Shown: piece by piece, positions 5,853 through 6,942 of the stretch
How the letters are laid out: every line of letters starts with the position of its first letter
Position numbering within the stretch: the stretch's first letter is position 1
NCBI GenBank assembly: GCA_937952245.1
Contig: CALFYS010000101.1
Coordinates: 1-6,942, forward strand
Direction: 5' to 3'
DNA: 6,942 nucleotides
Source of the DNA: an uncultured Alphaproteobacteria bacterium
Lineage (GTDB): Bacteria > Pseudomonadota > Alphaproteobacteria > Puniceispirillales > UBA1172
Program-made: the position numbers and the translations under genes
The notes under the pieces: generated by a model
What the model was told of the DNA's origin: nothing
Seen by the model: only the letters and a program-made list of their open reading frames with translations
The model's database searches: none

Positions 5853-6868
5853 CTCTTAAAAATGTAGCGAAAAACTACGCTGACGTAAATGTCATCGAAA
5901 GCATCGATCTTGACATCAAAGATGGTGAGTTTGTTGTCTTTGTCGGGCCTTCTGGTTGCGGCAAGTCAACATTATTGCGGATGATCGCAGGGCTTGAAGA
6001 CATCACTGGCGGCACCATAGCCATCGGTGATACTGTCGTCAACGAAGTCACCCCTGCAAAACGCGGTGTTGCCATGGTGTTCCAGACCTATGCGCTATAC
6101 CCCCATATGACGGTCTATAAAAACATGGCCTTTGGTCTGAAACAGGCCAAAACCCCGAAAGATGAGATTGATAAGCGTGTCCATGCTGCAGCTGAAATCC
6201 TTGAGATTAGTGATCTGCTTGAGCGCACCCCGCGCGCGCTTTCAGGCGGCCAGCGTCAGCGTGTTGCCATTGGCCGCGCCATTGTGCGTGAGCCTTCTGT
6301 TTTCTTGTTTGATGAGCCGCTGTCGAACCTTGATGCAGCTTTGCGTGTTCAAACAAGAATTGAAATAGCGCGCCTCCATCAACGCCTTGGCACAACCATG
6401 ATCTATGTGACCCATGATCAGGTGGAGGCCATGACACTCGCCGATAAAATTGTTGTTTTGCGCGGCGGTAATATTGAACAGGTTGGCTCACCAATTGAAC
6501 TTTATGAAACCCCGGACAATATGTTTGTGGCGCAGTTTATCGGCAGCCCGAAGATGAATTTCTTCAAGGCCGAAGACTTGACAAAAAAAGGCCAAGCCAT
6601 GCTGAAAGGTGATGTTGATCGCCTTGGCATTCGGCCAGAACATTTCACCACCACAGATGTTAAATCAGCTTTGATTGTGGCAACACCTGATCTGGTGGAG
6701 AATCTGGGTGAAAACGCGCTTGTGCATTGCATTACCGAAGGTGGCATGGAATTTATTGTTAAGACAACAGATCTTTCGAAATTCAAACAAGGCCAGAAAA
6801 TTGGTCTGACCGCCGATAAAGCTCGTGTTCTTAGCTTTAACAGCACTACCCAAAAGCGGATCGGTTAA
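5840..6868 (+). CDS. smoK: Polyol ABC transporter ATP-binding protein (SmoK/MalK/UgpC type)
   Basis: This 342-residue cytoplasmic ATPase drives polyol import through the two permeases. All nucleotide-binding motifs are intact: Walker A GPSGCGKST (36-44), Q-loop Gln82, signature LSGGQ (134-138), Walker B VFLFDE (154-159), D-loop SNLD (162-165) and switch His192. A MalK-like C-terminal OB-fold extension follows from about 235, including the LGIRPEHF segment common to this subfamily. The length is typical for the family. The ATG lies 13 bases inside the uninterrupted dehydrogenase frame, so translation was probably coupled to that gene. With the dehydrogenase now stopping at 5678, ribosomes would end 161 bases short of this start, leaving only a modest GGAA-containing ribosome binding site. 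The gene is placed last, away from the permeases, with the regulator and enzyme in between. Confidence 0.95.
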   Translation: MAGLTLKNVAKNYADVNVIESIDLDIKDGEFVVFVGPSGCGKSTLLRMIAGLEDITGGTIAIGDTVVNEVTPAKRGVAMVFQTYALYPHMTVYKNMAFGLKQAKTPKDEIDKRVHAAAEILEISDLLERTPRALSGGQRQRVAIGRAIVREPSVFLFDEPLSNLDAALRVQTRIEIARLHQRLGTTMIYVTHDQVEAMTLADKIVVLRGGNIEQVGSPIELYETPDNMFVAQFIGSPKMNFFKAEDLTKKGQAMLKGDVDRLGIRPEHFTTTDVKSALIVATPDLVENLGENALVHCITEGGMEFIVKTTDLSKFKQGQKIGLTADKARVLSFNSTTQKRIG

Positions 6869-6942
6869 TCATCAGGTCATTAGGCCTTAAAACCCTTGAA
6901 GCGGCATATCATGGGGGCGTTGCAACCAATTTTCAGCGGCGT
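6869..6942. other. Unresolved tail after smoK; possible 3' end of a minus-strand gene
   Basis: No clear terminator follows smoK. On the minus strand a frame is open from the window edge (6942) to a TAA at 6889-6887, giving a C-terminus that reads ENWLQRPHDMPLQGF, which has a protein-like composition. On the plus strand there is an ATG at 6911 with no ribosome binding site. With only about 17 codons visible, neither reading can be confirmed or assigned to a family. Confidence 0.2.

Noticed and set aside
1..6942. A novel defence, mobile or biosynthetic system
   Set aside because: All six substantial genes fit an ordinary polyol uptake and oxidation operon. No transposase, integrase, nuclease, toxin or inverted terminal repeats are visible.

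Overview
The window holds one six-gene, plus-strand operon for uptake and first oxidation of a sugar alcohol (mannitol, sorbitol or D-arabinitol type). It comes from a Gram-negative bacterium. Moderate GC content, very AT-rich spacers, the smoE/smoF/smoG/smoK-like protein set and TTG start use suggest a marine alphaproteobacterium. I would guess the SAR116 (Puniceispirillales) group, but that is inference and cannot be fixed without a search.

Layout: 1-270 is a non-coding, AT-rich leader with a tandem near-repeat, a possible -10 box and a small stem-loop just before the first ribosome binding site. 271-1554 is the periplasmic polyol-binding protein. It ends in tandem stops and a 10-bp GC-containing hairpin that probably sets the binding protein at a higher level than the membrane genes. 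1676-2629 and 2639-3475 are the two membrane permeases. 3475-3549 is a possible 24-codon bridging ORF with an internal hairpin. 3551-4450 is an AraC-family regulator with an N-terminal cupin, resembling MtlR-type regulators. 4443-5678 is a dehydrogenase of the mannitol/arabinitol dehydrogenase family, cut by an in-frame TAA. Recognisable C-terminal coding sequence continues in the same frame to 5852. 5840-6868 is the transporter ATPase, whose start lies inside the end of the uninterrupted dehydrogenase frame. The last 74 bases are unresolved.

How it works together: the binding protein delivers a polyol to the two permeases, and the ATPase powers import. The dehydrogenase would oxidise the polyol to a ketose (fructose or xylulose), and the AraC protein probably senses the polyol and activates the operon. 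No sugar kinase is present in the window.

I see no previously undescribed system. The most interesting point is the premature stop in the dehydrogenase, followed by an otherwise intact 57-residue C-terminus and the overlapping ATPase start. The arrangement of hairpins and the small coupling ORF around the ribosome binding sites is also worth checking.
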